NCBI RefSeq assembly: GCF_029338295.1
Contig: NZ_CP119791.1
Coordinates: forward strand, 1,860,001-1,924,000
From: Haladaptatus sp. QDMS2
Lineage (GTDB): Archaea > Halobacteriota > Halobacteria > Halobacteriales > Halococcaceae
Length of the DNA stretch: 64,000 nucleotides
Direction: 5' to 3'
The translations under genes and the position numbers were made by a program. Positions 34,769 to 43,536 of this stretch are shown one piece after another (within the stretch, counting starts at the first letter, position 1; every line of letters begins with the position of its first letter). The notes beneath the pieces were generated by a model. The model was not told where the DNA came from, did not search any database, and was given only the letters and a program-made list of their open reading frames with translations.

Positions 34769-35854
34769 GTGGATTTCGACCCCGTCGCTTTTCTCGAAGA
34801 CGCCGTCAAGACGCCCTCCCACGAGGATATCGCCGAGATGCGCCAGTTGCTCGTCTCTACTATCGAAGCCCAGGGCTTCGCGGCACACGTAGACGACGCT
34901 GGCAACACAATTTCCACACGCGAGACCGACGAACCCGGCCCCCACGTCGTCCTCAATACCCACATCGACACCGTCGCCCCGCACGTCGAATTTTCCCGCG
35001 ACGGCGACATTATCCGCGGCCGCGGTTCCTGCGACGCGAAAGGGCCACTGACCGCCCTGCTCGTCGCGTTTTTCGATACCGACCTCCAACGCGGCAAACT
35101 CACGCTCGCGATTACCCCTGACGAGGAAGTCAAATCGACCGGCGCGGCCGCCCTCGATTTGGACGGCGACGCCTACATCGTCGGCGAACCGACCGGCCTC
35201 GACGTGTGTAACGCGGCGAAAGGCCGCTTCGAGGGAACTATCACCGTCCGCGGGGAGAACGCCCACGCCGCGGAACCACAATCCGGCGTAAACGCGATTA
35301 CCGGCGCAGGCCACGTCCTCCGGGCGCTCGAAACCTTCCTCGACCGCGACGACGCCCCACCGGTCCACGAGGAACTCGGCGCGGCGACGCTCGAACCGAC
35401 GATGATTCGTGGCGGGACGGCGACCAACCAGATTCCCGCAGAATGCGAAATCGTCGTCGACCGCCGGAGCGTTCCCCCCGAGACGAGCGACTCCTTCGAG
35501 CACCTGCTCGAAACCCACCTTCGCGAGAACGTCCCCGACGTCGAGTTCGACGTGACCTACGACTTCGAGTTCACCGACCGGCCCACACCCTTCCTCGAAG
35601 CGTGGGAAACGGACCCTGAGGGGAAACTCGCCCAGACGCTTGCCGCCGCCTCCGGCGGGGCAATTCGTCCGTTCTCGGCCGCCACGGAAGCTTCATACTT
35701 CGCCCACGACGCCCCCACCGTCGTGTTCGGCCCGGGCCTACTCGCCGACGGCAATGAACCGGTCGCCCACTCGCCCAACGAGTACGTCCTCGTGTCAGCG
35801 GTCGAAGCCGCTGCCGAAGCCGTGACGGAGACAGTCGCCGCATTCCTCTCCTAA
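34769..35854 (+). CDS. dapE: Succinyl-diaminopimelate desuccinylase (M20)
   Basis: A 361-residue zinc hydrolase of the M20/ArgE-DapE family. Metal motifs are LNTHIDTVAPH (~58-68) and RGRGSCDAKGPLTA (~84-97), with the catalytic Glu pair in TPDEEVKSTGA (~115). The dimerisation domain starts near AKGRFEGTITV, and the last ligand His is in AHSPNEYV (~332). I chose the GTG at 34769, one nt after the dapF stop, because the frame continues upstream within dapF. It completes the operon; its stop shares CTAA with the convergent TVP38 gene. Related ArgE/LysK enzymes are an alternative, disfavoured by context. Confidence 0.9.
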   Translation: MDFDPVAFLEDAVKTPSHEDIAEMRQLLVSTIEAQGFAAHVDDAGNTISTRETDEPGPHVVLNTHIDTVAPHVEFSRDGDIIRGRGSCDAKGPLTALLVAFFDTDLQRGKLTLAITPDEEVKSTGAAALDLDGDAYIVGEPTGLDVCNAAKGRFEGTITVRGENAHAAEPQSGVNAITGAGHVLRALETFLDRDDAPPVHEELGAATLEPTMIRGGTATNQIPAECEIVVDRRSVPPETSDSFEHLLETHLRENVPDVEFDVTYDFEFTDRPTPFLEAWETDPEGKLAQTLAAASGGAIRPFSAATEASYFAHDAPTVVFGPGLLADGNEPVAHSPNEYVLVSAVEAAAEAVTETVAAFLS

Positions 35855-36540
35855 CTGCCGTCGCCTACAACCCAGTCCGCGAGTGTCTCACGGTTCGTGT
35901 ATCCTAAAATCGACAGCACGAGCACTAGCAGCCCCAGAACCGCCGCCATTGCGAGATTTCGGCTGGCGAGTTCTGCGCCGACGAGGTTCGTGAGCAGGAG
36001 CGACGGGGCGCGACCAACCACCGCGATGACGACGATGCGCGAAAGCGAGAGGCGCGTGAGTCCGGCGACGAAGCAGATGGCGTCGTCGGGTAAGCCGGGA
36101 ACCAGAAAGGCGAGAAACAGACCAATTTCCCCGCGCCGGTCGGTCACGCCGTCGAACCGGGAGAGGGTATCGGGGTGGACGACGCGCTCGACGTAGGGGC
36201 GGCCGAATCGGCGAGCGGCGGCGGCCGCGATGAAACTCCCCAGTCCCGCGCCAACGACGCTGTAAAACGTCCCGAGGTATGCACCGAAGAGGTAGCCGCT
36301 CACCACGCCCATCGCCTGGCCCGGGATGGGCGCGAAGACCACCTGGAGCACCTGCACCGCGATGAACGCGAGTGGCGCGAGCGGGCCGTAGGCGGCGATG
36401 GTCTCGCGGGCGAACTCGGGGTTCACGAACAGCGGGAGCATCCGCCTGCTGAGCAGGGCGAGCGCGACGAAAAAGAGAAAGAGCGCGGCTACCCGAAGCA
36501 GGAATCCGCGCCGCCCTTCAGCAGAGACGAAAAGTTGCAC
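35851..36540 (-). CDS. TVP38/TMEM64-type (VTT) membrane protein
   Basis: A 229-residue polytopic membrane protein of the DedA/VTT superfamily. The core motif is FAPIPGQAMGVVSGYLFGAYLG (in two parts, ~residues 70-92), followed by a glycine-rich re-entrant stretch and FLVPGLPDDAICFVAGLTRL (second re-entrant). About six helices are predicted. A GTG start (36540) is implied, with a TATA-like CATATTATCC (minus strand, about 36564-36573) some 25 nt upstream. Relatives are lipid scramblases or proton-coupled transporters. The role here is unknown. Confidence 0.9.
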   Translation of the reverse strand: MQLFVSAEGRRGFLLRVAALFLFFVALALLSRRMLPLFVNPEFARETIAAYGPLAPLAFIAVQVLQVVFAPIPGQAMGVVSGYLFGAYLGTFYSVVGAGLGSFIAAAAARRFGRPYVERVVHPDTLSRFDGVTDRRGEIGLFLAFLVPGLPDDAICFVAGLTRLSLSRIVVIAVVGRAPSLLLTNLVGAELASRNLAMAAVLGLLVLVLSILGYTNRETLADWVVGDGS

Positions 36541-36574
36541 TCATCCACATTACGACGGGCGAACGGATAATATG

Positions 36575-37972
36575 CTACTCCAGTTCATCCACGAGGTCGG
36601 CGGCGAGACCGGTGTAGCCCGCGGGCGTCAGGGCGTGGAGTTCTGCGCGCACGTCATCGTCTACGTCGAGGTCATCGAACAGGTCGCGGAAGTCGGCGAG
36701 CGTGACGCGCTTGCCCCGCGAGAGTGCCTTCACGCGCTCGTAGGCGTCCTCGTGACCCTCTCGGCGCAGGATAGTCTGGACGGCCTCGCCGATGATTTCG
36801 GGCGTTGCCTCCAGTTCCTCGCGCATGACCGCCTCGTTCGGGACGACCTTCGAGAGCCCCTTCTGGACTTTGGTGTAGGCGATGAGGCAGTAGGCGAACG
36901 CCGCGCCGATGTTGCGCTTGACCGTCGAATCCGAGAGGTCGCGCTGGAGGCGCGAAGTAGTGATGTAGTCGCCGAGGAAGACGAGGTCCGAGTTCGCCTT
37001 CGAGAGGTTGCCCTCGCTGTTCTCGAAGTCGATGGGGTTCACCTTGTGGGGCATCGTCGAACTGCCCGTCTCGCCTTCGACCGTCTCCTGGCCGAGGTAG
37101 CGGTCGGAGACGTAGAGCCACATGTCGCGGTCTAAGTCGATGAGGACCGTGTTCGCGGTGCGGATGGTCGCGAAGAGTGCGGCGAGGTCGTCACACGGGT
37201 TCACCTGCGTGGCCAGTGGCGTGTATTCGAGGCCGAGCGAGGTGACGAACTCGCGGGAGAACGCCCGCCAGTCTACGTCCGGGTAGGCGGCGTGGTGGGC
37301 GGCGTAGGTGCCGCTCGCGCCGGCGAGTTTCCCCGAGATTTCGTCGGTCGCGCGTTCGATTGTCGCGACGGTGCGCCCGAGGCGGGCGGCGTAGACAGCC
37401 ATCTCCTTGCCGAAGGTCGTCGGCGTCGCTGGCTGGCCGTGGGTCCGGGCGAGCATCGGCAAGTCGCGAAACTCCCGGGCCATCTCGATGAGCGCGTCGC
37501 GCGTGGCGTAGAGTTCGGGGAGGAGAACCTCTTCGACGGCCGGTTTCACGAGCAGGCGATGGGCGAGATTGTTCACGTCCTCGCTGGTGAGGCCGAAGTG
37601 GACCCACGGGCCGGCATCCGAGAGCGACGCGGGAAGGCCTTCGCGGATGAAGTACTCCACTGCCTTCACGTCGTGGTTGGTCGCGGTGTAGTCCTTGTAG
37701 CCGGTCGTTTCGAGCTGTTTGACGATGTCCGCGTCCGCGGCGTCGAACTCCTCGTAGAGTTCGCGGAGGAGGTCGCGGGCTGCGGCTCCGATTTCGAGGG
37801 GTGTCGCGTCGAGGTCGGCGAGCGCGATGAGGTACTCGACTTCCACCTGCACGCGGGCTCGCATCAGCGCGGCTTCACTCGCGTAGGGCGCGAGCGCCTC
37901 CGTGTAGCGGCCGTAGCGCCCGTCGAGCGGCGAGACGGCGAACAGCGGGCCGTCGCCAACAAAGGTTGACAT
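36575..37972 (-). CDS. purB: Adenylosuccinate lyase
   Basis: A 465-residue member of the fumarase/aspartase superfamily acting twice in purine synthesis (SAICAR and adenylosuccinate cleavage). The superfamily signature GSSTMPHKVNPIDFENSEG is at about 280-298. Other blocks are SPLDGRYGRYTEALAPY near the N terminus, HDVKAVEYFI and RTHGQPATPTTFGKE (~155-169). GAAGGT-like Shine-Dalgarno bases precede ATG 37972. It is divergent from purNH, giving a purine gene pair with a shared 168-bp region. Confidence 0.95.
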   Translation of the reverse strand: MSTFVGDGPLFAVSPLDGRYGRYTEALAPYASEAALMRARVQVEVEYLIALADLDATPLEIGAAARDLLRELYEEFDAADADIVKQLETTGYKDYTATNHDVKAVEYFIREGLPASLSDAGPWVHFGLTSEDVNNLAHRLLVKPAVEEVLLPELYATRDALIEMAREFRDLPMLARTHGQPATPTTFGKEMAVYAARLGRTVATIERATDEISGKLAGASGTYAAHHAAYPDVDWRAFSREFVTSLGLEYTPLATQVNPCDDLAALFATIRTANTVLIDLDRDMWLYVSDRYLGQETVEGETGSSTMPHKVNPIDFENSEGNLSKANSDLVFLGDYITTSRLQRDLSDSTVKRNIGAAFAYCLIAYTKVQKGLSKVVPNEAVMREELEATPEIIGEAVQTILRREGHEDAYERVKALSRGKRVTLADFRDLFDDLDVDDDVRAELHALTPAGYTGLAADLVDELE

Positions 37973-38140
37973 ACCTTCGACTGCCGCCCGGCGTAGCAAA
38001 AGCGTGTCGGTCGGAGGACACAGAGATGTGCATAGAACGCAGGCATAGGCCGCACTTTTGCCCGGTAAATATACACGAACTCGCACAGAATCGCTCCTGC
38101 AATCGCAATTACTTTACTCCCGGCGGACCCGCACTCGCAC

Positions 38141-39718
38141 ATGACACGAATCGCCGGTCTGGCGAGTAACCGCGGACGGAATCTCATGCACGTTGCAGAC
38201 CTCGCGCCGGGTGGCGCAGAGGTCGCCGTCGTCCTCACGAACACGGAAGGCGCACCTGTACTGGACGCCGCCGCAGAGCGCGGCATCGCCACCGAAGTCG
38301 TCGAACGCGAGGAGGGCGAATCTCGCGAGTCCCACGAGGAACGCATCGTCTCACGTCTCGCGGAATACGACTTCGACCTCGTCTGCCTCGACGGCTACAT
38401 GCGCGTGCTGACCGGCGAATTCCTCGACAACGTCCCGACGACGCTCAACGTCCACCCGTCGCTCCTGCCGACGTTCAAGGGCATGGACGCGTGGGGCGAC
38501 GCCCTCTCCGCAGGCGTGAAAGTCACCGGTTGCACCGTCCACGTCGTGAACGAGGACGTGGACGCCGGCCCAATCGTCACCCAGGAGCCAATCCCAATCT
38601 ACGAGGGGGACACAGAAGAGACGCTCAAAGAGCGCGTCCTCTACGAAGGCGAGTTCAAGGCGTACCCACGTGCTGTCAAGTGGTTCGCAGAGGACAGAGT
38701 CACCGTCACCGCAGACGGTGTCGAAATCGAAGGTGACGACGCCGGCGAGTTCCCGGCCCGCCGCGTCGACACGACAGACCACCTCACCGGCCTGCGCTAC
38801 GGCGAGAACCCCCACCAGGCCGCGGCCGTCTACGCCGACAACACCTGCGAGGAGGCGAGCGTCGTCCATGCAGCCCAGCTCAACGAGGGCGCGAAGGCGC
38901 TCTCCTACAACAACTACAACGACGCGGACGCCGCGCTCAATCTCATCAAAGAGTTCGACGAACCCGCCGCCGCCGTCATCAAGCACACGAACCCCGCCGG
39001 CTGTGCGACCGCCGACACCCTCGCGGAAGCCTACGAAAACGCCCTTTCGACGGACCCGATGAGCGCATTCGGCGGCATCGTCTCGCTCAACCGCGAGTGT
39101 GACGCGAAAACCGCCGAGCTCATCGTCGATTCGTTCAAGGAAGTCGTCGTCGCGCCGGGCTACACCGACGCTGCACTCGACGTGCTCACCGAGAAGAAGA
39201 ACCTGCGTGTCCTCGACGTGGGACCACTCGGCGACATCACTTCGACGCTCGTTGAGAAACCAATCGTCGGCGGTCGCCTGATTCAGGAGCGCGACCAGCA
39301 GAAACTCACCGTCGAGGATCTCGAAATCGCGACGGAGAAGGAACCAACCGACGAGGAACTGGAGACCATGCTGTTCGCGTGGCAGACGCTCAAGCACGTC
39401 AAATCCAACGGGATTCTGTTCGCCAAGGGCACGGAAACCGTCGGCATCGGCATGGGACAGGTCAGCCGCGTCGACGCCGTCCGCCTCGCCGCGATGAAGG
39501 CCGAGGAGCACGCAGAGGGGAAGGACGCGAAGGGCGCAGTCATGGCTTCAGACGCCTTCTTCCCGTTCCCGGACGGCATCGAAGCCGCTGCCGAGGCCGG
39601 CATCACCGCCGTCATCCAGCCCGGCGGCTCGGTCAACGACGAAGACGTGATTGCGGCCGCAGAAGAACACGGCATGACGATGGTGTTCACCGGGAAGCGA
39701 TCGTTCAAGCACGACTGA
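38141..39718 (+). CDS. purNH: PurN-PurH fusion (GAR transformylase + AICAR transformylase)
   Basis: A 525-residue bifunctional protein that carries both folate-dependent formyl transfers of purine synthesis. PurN spans ~1-190 with [15 protein letters not shown], the catalytic [13 protein letters not shown] (~102-114) and [12 protein letters not shown]. The AICAR transformylase domain spans ~215-525 with [34 protein letters not shown] (~283-292) and MSAFGG. The N-terminal IMP cyclohydrolase (MGS) domain of bacterial PurH is absent, so ring closure must be done elsewhere (PurO in archaea). It is divergent from purB. Confidence 0.94.
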   Translation: MTRIAGLASNRGRNLMHVADLAPGGAEVAVVLTNTEGAPVLDAAAERGIATEVVEREEGESRESHEERIVSRLAEYDFDLVCLDGYMRVLTGEFLDNVPTTLNVHPSLLPTFKGMDAWGDALSAGVKVTGCTVHVVNEDVDAGPIVTQEPIPIYEGDTEETLKERVLYEGEFKAYPRAVKWFAEDRVTVTADGVEIEGDDAGEFPARRVDTTDHLTGLRYGENPHQAAAVYADNTCEEASVVHAAQLNEGAKALSYNNYNDADAALNLIKEFDEPAAAVIKHTNPAGCATADTLAEAYENALSTDPMSAFGGIVSLNRECDAKTAELIVDSFKEVVVAPGYTDAALDVLTEKKNLRVLDVGPLGDITSTLVEKPIVGGRLIQERDQQKLTVEDLEIATEKEPTDEELETMLFAWQTLKHVKSNGILFAKGTETVGIGMGQVSRVDAVRLAAMKAEEHAEGKDAKGAVMASDAFFPFPDGIEAAAEAGITAVIQPGGSVNDEDVIAAAEEHGMTMVFTGKRSFKHD

Positions 39719-39786
39719 GCGGCGGACAGTCGGTCTCCGTGGCGGTCGCTCAAACGGCGGCACTCTCGGTCGAAAAATACTCGTGG

Positions 39787-40221
39787 TTAGCGAGTGGGTA
39801 ATTCGGTGAGCCCGAGTTGTTCCATCATGCCGAGCATGTCGGGTTGGACCCACCGCTCTGCGATTTTACCGTCTTCGATGCGGGTGAACACGAGGTTCTG
39901 GACCTCGAACGTCTTGCCGGTTGGTTCGTAGCCCATGAACTCGCCGTCGTGGGTGCCCCGTAGCGTCACGCGCATGGCGACGGTGTCGCCCTCTTCCACG
40001 ATGTCTTCGACAGTCGCGGAGAAGTCGCTGAACGCGTTACGCATGCTTCCAATCTGCTGTTTCGCCTCCTCTCGACCCACGGACTCGCCGAGCGGGCTGT
40101 GGTCGCGAATATCTTCGGTGCAGATTTCGTCGATGAGGTCGAGATTGCCTTTCGTCGCGACGTCCTCTGGGATGCGTCGCACAAGTTGTTTGTATTCCGA
40201 GCTTCTGGTTGTTGCTGCCAT
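39787..40221 (-). CDS. SnoaL-like ester cyclase family protein
   Basis: A 144-residue protein of the NTF2-like SnoaL polyketide-cyclase family. It has IRDHSPLGESVGREEAKQQI (~39-58), a family-typical segment, then VAMRVTLRGTHDGEFMG and GKIAERWVQPDMLGMMEQLG (~118-137). In other organisms this fold binds small hydrophobic substrates. The assignment of any reaction is not possible. ATG 40221 is preceded by GGTGGGG; GTG 40257 is an alternative. Confidence 0.88.
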   Translation of the reverse strand: MAATTRSSEYKQLVRRIPEDVATKGNLDLIDEICTEDIRDHSPLGESVGREEAKQQIGSMRNAFSDFSATVEDIVEEGDTVAMRVTLRGTHDGEFMGYEPTGKTFEVQNLVFTRIEDGKIAERWVQPDMLGMMEQLGLTELPTR

Positions 40222-40250
40222 TTTCCCCACCTGGGTAACCGTCCACGAGT

Positions 40251-40284
40251 CACTCACACGGCGTGAGCACCGTGTAGACGAGTG
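40251..40284. repeat. Extended hairpin upstream of the SnoaL-like gene
   Basis: ACACGG-8nt-CCGTGT (40256-40275) flanked by CACTC (40251-40255) and GAGTG (40280-40284) forms an interrupted stem. It lies 30-63 nt upstream of ATG 40221, in its 5' region or promoter. Confidence 0.35.
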
Positions 40285-40407
40285 CTTGAAGATACGTCAC
40301 GTTGCGCATTAACCGTTGTTCAAAATCCAACCGCTGGACGAATTTCAGTGAGGCTGTCGTGTCGGTCACCGGAAGTGACAAAAAGGGAATGGCGACAGAC
40401 GACCGCC

Positions 40408-41607
40408 TCAGTACGCCGGCATGTCCGTCATCTCGTAGCCCACAATCAGCTTCTGAATTTCGGTCGTCCCATCTGGCACGGTCATCGTCCGGGCGTCGCG
40501 GTAGTAACGTTCGAGCGGGTAGTCGGTCGAGAGGCCGTTCGCGCCGTGGACCTGCATCGCGTCGTAGGTGGCATCGACGCACTGCTCGCAAGCGTAGCCC
40601 TTCGCCAGCGAGGAATACAGGCGCGATTCAGGGTCGGCGTCGTCGAGGAGTTCGACGGCGTGGTAGGCCATGTGCCGCGACGATTCGACGGCGCACTTGA
40701 TGTCGTAGAGTTGCTCCTGGACAAGTTGGTGCTGACCGATTGGCTTGTCGAACGTCTCCCGGTCGGTGGCGTAGGCGAGCGCGTCGTCCAGGGCGGCCTG
40801 TCCGATGCCGACGGCCATGAACGCCATGCCGACGCGCATGAACGAGAAGATAGCGTTCAGCGGTTTCTCGTTCAGGAACAGTTCGACCATGCTGTCGGCG
40901 AAAGGCAGTTCGTAGAGGTCCTTGCCTTGCTGAAGCATTCGCGTAATCGAGGTCGAGAGTTTGTTCTCCGCCGGAATGCGCACGTCGTCGAGGAAGATTT
41001 GGCCGGTCGGCGAGGCTTTCCATCCGAGCTTATCCAGTTTCCGCGTCTCGAACGGCGAGGTCTCTTGGTCGACGATGAACATGTCCTGCATATCGGCTTC
41101 CTCGTCGTGGGCGACGACGAGCGCCACGTCCGCGATTGGCGCGTTCGAAACCCACGTCTTCTCGCCAGAAAGGACGTACTCGTCGCCTTCTTTTCGGGCA
41201 GTGGTGTTCGGGCGGGCGGTGTCGCTGCCTGACCCGGGTTCGCTCACGGCCATGCAGCCGATGAGTTCGCCTTTGTCGAGTTTGTCGCCGACGGCGTTCT
41301 GCGTCTGCTCTGATGCCCAGTTCGCCCACAGCGCGGGGAAGGACATATTCAGCGTGACGTTGAGACTCGGCCAGACACGGGCGATTTCCTCCGAGCCGAT
41401 GGCGTAGTACATCAGGTCGCCAAAGTAGTCCTCGGCGGTGTCGGGGTCGTAGCCGATGCCCAGTTCGCGCAGGTCGCGCATGTACGAGAGCGCCTGCTCC
41501 TTGGAGAGTGGCTCCTGGTCCATCTCGTCCACCTCGGGAGCGATTTCTCGTTCGAGGTAGTCCCGGAGCGTCTCTTTGAACAGGCGCTGGTCCTGGGTGA
41601 GTTTCAT
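40408..41607 (-). CDS. Acyl-CoA dehydrogenase
   Basis: A 399-residue FAD enzyme introducing a trans-2 double bond into acyl-CoA. FAD/substrate motifs are AVSEPGSGSDTARPN (~120-134) and GEKTWVSNAPIADVALV. The C-terminal domain has the catalytic base region YDAMQVHGANGLSTDYPLER (~351-370): Gly follows Ala-Asn where many have the Glu, so the position of the base cannot be settled by eye. The end YYRDARTMTVPDGTTEI is typical. It is third in a minus-strand operon after two SCP2-like genes, with a 4-nt overlap (ATGA). Confidence 0.93.
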   Translation of the reverse strand: MKLTQDQRLFKETLRDYLEREIAPEVDEMDQEPLSKEQALSYMRDLRELGIGYDPDTAEDYFGDLMYYAIGSEEIARVWPSLNVTLNMSFPALWANWASEQTQNAVGDKLDKGELIGCMAVSEPGSGSDTARPNTTARKEGDEYVLSGEKTWVSNAPIADVALVVAHDEEADMQDMFIVDQETSPFETRKLDKLGWKASPTGQIFLDDVRIPAENKLSTSITRMLQQGKDLYELPFADSMVELFLNEKPLNAIFSFMRVGMAFMAVGIGQAALDDALAYATDRETFDKPIGQHQLVQEQLYDIKCAVESSRHMAYHAVELLDDADPESRLYSSLAKGYACEQCVDATYDAMQVHGANGLSTDYPLERYYRDARTMTVPDGTTEIQKLIVGYEMTDMPAY

Positions 41608-42164
41608 TGCTCGAGCGTCGTGGTGAGTTGGTTCATCACCGGCGCGAGGCGAGTACCCTTGCCGACGTTTCCTTCGAGGGAGTACTGCTGTTGCATGAAG
41701 CCCTGAACCGGGTCGATGGCGCCCGTGATGAGTTGGACGTGGACTTCGGCGGGAGCTTCGATAGTGAAATCGACGTCTGAAAGCGTGCCCGCTCCGCCCG
41801 TGATGGTTCCCGCGTCCGGGTTCAACTGGAGGTGACCCTCCATCGGACAGTCGGTAGCGACGAAGTTCGCCACGATGTCCTCGCGAATCTGATCCTGGAG
41901 GTCCTCGTTCTGCCGGGCGAGTACCTCCGCACCCTTCCAGACGAGGTCCATGTAGCGGTCGGCCACGTCGGGGTGGTCGTTGACGAACGCGGCCACGTCT
42001 ATCTCCTGCATCTGCATCACGAGGCCGCGATAGAGGTCGGGCCGGGATTCTATGAGTTCCGGGACGGTCCCCTCCAGTTCTGCGAGCACCTGTGGAAGGA
42101 TGTCGCCGAGTTCAGACTGGTCTGCGGTCAGTGCGCGTTCGATGTCAGATTCTGGAATCGTCAT
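41604..42164 (-). CDS. SCP2-like sterol/lipid carrier domain protein (A)
   Basis: A 186-residue protein. The C-terminal ~100 residues look like a SCP2 (sterol carrier protein 2) domain: HLQLNPDAGTITGGAGTLSDVDFTIEA, in two segments, then HVQLITGAIDPVQGFMQQQYSLEGN, matching the final helix-strand that closes the tunnel. The N-terminal ~85 residues are helical with QVLAELEGTVPELIESRP. SCP2 domains bind fatty acyl-CoA or other lipids. It is translationally coupled to the acyl-CoA dehydrogenase and starts 6 nt after the second SCP2 gene. Confidence 0.82.
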   Translation of the reverse strand: MTIPESDIERALTADQSELGDILPQVLAELEGTVPELIESRPDLYRGLVMQMQEIDVAAFVNDHPDVADRYMDLVWKGAEVLARQNEDLQDQIREDIVANFVATDCPMEGHLQLNPDAGTITGGAGTLSDVDFTIEAPAEVHVQLITGAIDPVQGFMQQQYSLEGNVGKGTRLAPVMNQLTTTLEQ

Positions 42165-42170
42165 TGGAAG

Positions 42171-42701
42171 TCAGTTGGTGTAAATTTCGTCTGCGAACTG
42201 TGCGTCGACGGAGGCGGCGAGTTCGGTCAGGCGCTGGGCGGCGGCGGAGTACTGCAACGTCTTTTGCATGTCGCCGTCGAGTGCGAACCGCCCGGACATC
42301 ATCCCGGAGATGATGTCCACCTGCCCGTCGATGAGGTCCTTCCAGTCGTCGATGGTCGCCGTGAGGACGAAGCCGTGGTCCACCGCGTCCGGGCTTTCGA
42401 CGAGGCGCGCGCCGGTGCAGCGCCCGTCTTCGAGGCCGAGGTAGGCACACCCAACGTGGCCGTCGTCGGGCGTCTCGTGGACGAATTCCTCGAGTTCCTC
42501 GCGCAGAAAGTCAGGCATCTCCGCCTCGTTCATCTCGTCTACGGGCATGTCTGTCATCACGAAGATGTAGTCGCCGTTGAAGTCGGTGCCATAGCCGTCT
42601 GCGAGTTTCGCGTGCTTTTCGTCGCCGTTGATGACTTCCCGATACCGGTCGAACCAGGGTTGGCTCGGGAAGATGAGTGGGCCGGTGTGGTCAGTTGCCA
42701 T
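42171..42701 (-). CDS. SCP2-like lipid carrier domain protein (B)
   Basis: A 176-residue protein, the first gene of the operon. The N terminus has FPSQPWFDRYREVINGDEKH and DYIFVMTDMPVDEMNEAE. The second half resembles SCP2: FVLTATIDDWKDLIDGQVD (~113-131) and SGMMSGRFALDGDMQKTLQY (~134-153), the last like the SCP2 closing strand-helix. It starts at ATG 42701; the frame extends by one TTG codon upstream. Together with protein A it may deliver acyl-CoA or another lipid to the dehydrogenase; this is inference. Confidence 0.8.
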   Translation of the reverse strand: MATDHTGPLIFPSQPWFDRYREVINGDEKHAKLADGYGTDFNGDYIFVMTDMPVDEMNEAEMPDFLREELEEFVHETPDDGHVGCAYLGLEDGRCTGARLVESPDAVDHGFVLTATIDDWKDLIDGQVDIISGMMSGRFALDGDMQKTLQYSAAAQRLTELAASVDAQFADEIYTN

Positions 42702-42763
42702 GTGAGTTCGTGACAATCGACGCGACTAACTCCGAAGTCGATTGGGCGTCGCATACGAGGGAC

Positions 42764-42786
42764 TTTATAAGCCGGCTACCGCCGGC
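42764..42786 (+). promoter_or_regulatory. TATA box and overlapping GCCGGC dyad (HTH_10 gene 1)
   Basis: TTTATAAG (42764-42771) is 27 nt before a GTG start (42799) and 54 nt before ATG 42826. Immediately after it lies GCCGGC-TACC-GCCGGC (42771-42786), positioned between TATA and the start site like a repressor operator. Confidence 0.55.
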
Positions 42787-42798
42787 AGAAGCTAAACC

Positions 42799-43479
42799 GT
42801 GGCTGCGCGTCGATTTGAACGACGCATGCGGCAGTTCACCATCCGGCTGACACCGAGCACGCCGGGCTTTCACAGCGTCGACGGAGCCATCGCCGAGTGT
42901 CGGGCGGTGACCCGCGAATCGTTCTTGCACCTCAACCTGCTCAACGACGGAACGGGCGTCGCACTCTATCGGTTGCGAGGGGACGCAGACGCGCTGAAGG
43001 CGGTACTCGCCGACAGCGAAGCGGTGCTCTCCTTCGACGTGTTCGACGCGACTCGCGAGCAGTTCCACGCGCACGTCCACTTCGAACCGGACGACCCGGC
43101 GACGGCACTGCTCACCCTCGCCGACGAGCACAAACTCATCATCGACACGCCACTCGAATTCACCGGCGAGGGGAGCCTCAAACTGACGCTCGCCGGCGCA
43201 CAGGACCGAATTCGGCGAGCCTTCGCCGGCCTGCCCGAGAGCGTGACCGTCTGGCTCGAACGGACGGGGGAGTACGACCCGGACCGAGAAGCGTTGCGGG
43301 CCGCCCTCACCAGTCGCCAGCGAGAAGTTCTGGACGTAGCACTCGACCTCGGCTACTACGAGAACCCGCGAGCCGCGACCCACGCCGATATCGCCGCTGA
43401 ACTCGACTGCGCCGCCGGGACGGTGGGCGAGCACCTGCGGAAGGCCGAGGGCGCGGTGTTGTCGGAACTCAGGCGGTAA
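42799..43479 (+). CDS. HTH_10 (bacterio-opsin activator-like) transcriptional regulator 1
   Basis: A regulator of 217 (ATG 42826) or 226 (GTG 42799) residues. The N-terminal ~150 residues form a haloarchaeal ligand-sensing domain. The C-terminal HTH_10 is clear: LTSRQREVLDVALDLGYYEN (~155 from ATG), then ATHADIAAELDCAAGTVGEH and LRKAEGAVL. The GTG start is favoured by the TATA box spacing, while the ATG start gives the common family N terminus MRQFTIRL. It sits divergently next to the SCP2/acyl-CoA dehydrogenase operon and upstream of folCP and may control either. Confidence 0.88.
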   Translation: MAARRFERRMRQFTIRLTPSTPGFHSVDGAIAECRAVTRESFLHLNLLNDGTGVALYRLRGDADALKAVLADSEAVLSFDVFDATREQFHAHVHFEPDDPATALLTLADEHKLIIDTPLEFTGEGSLKLTLAGAQDRIRRAFAGLPESVTVWLERTGEYDPDREALRAALTSRQREVLDVALDLGYYENPRAATHADIAAELDCAAGTVGEHLRKAEGAVLSELRR

Positions 43480-43536
43480 GCGCCGCCGCTTTCGGCCTTC
43501 GACAGGCTAAAGCGGACACCTCAAGATTTCATCTGT

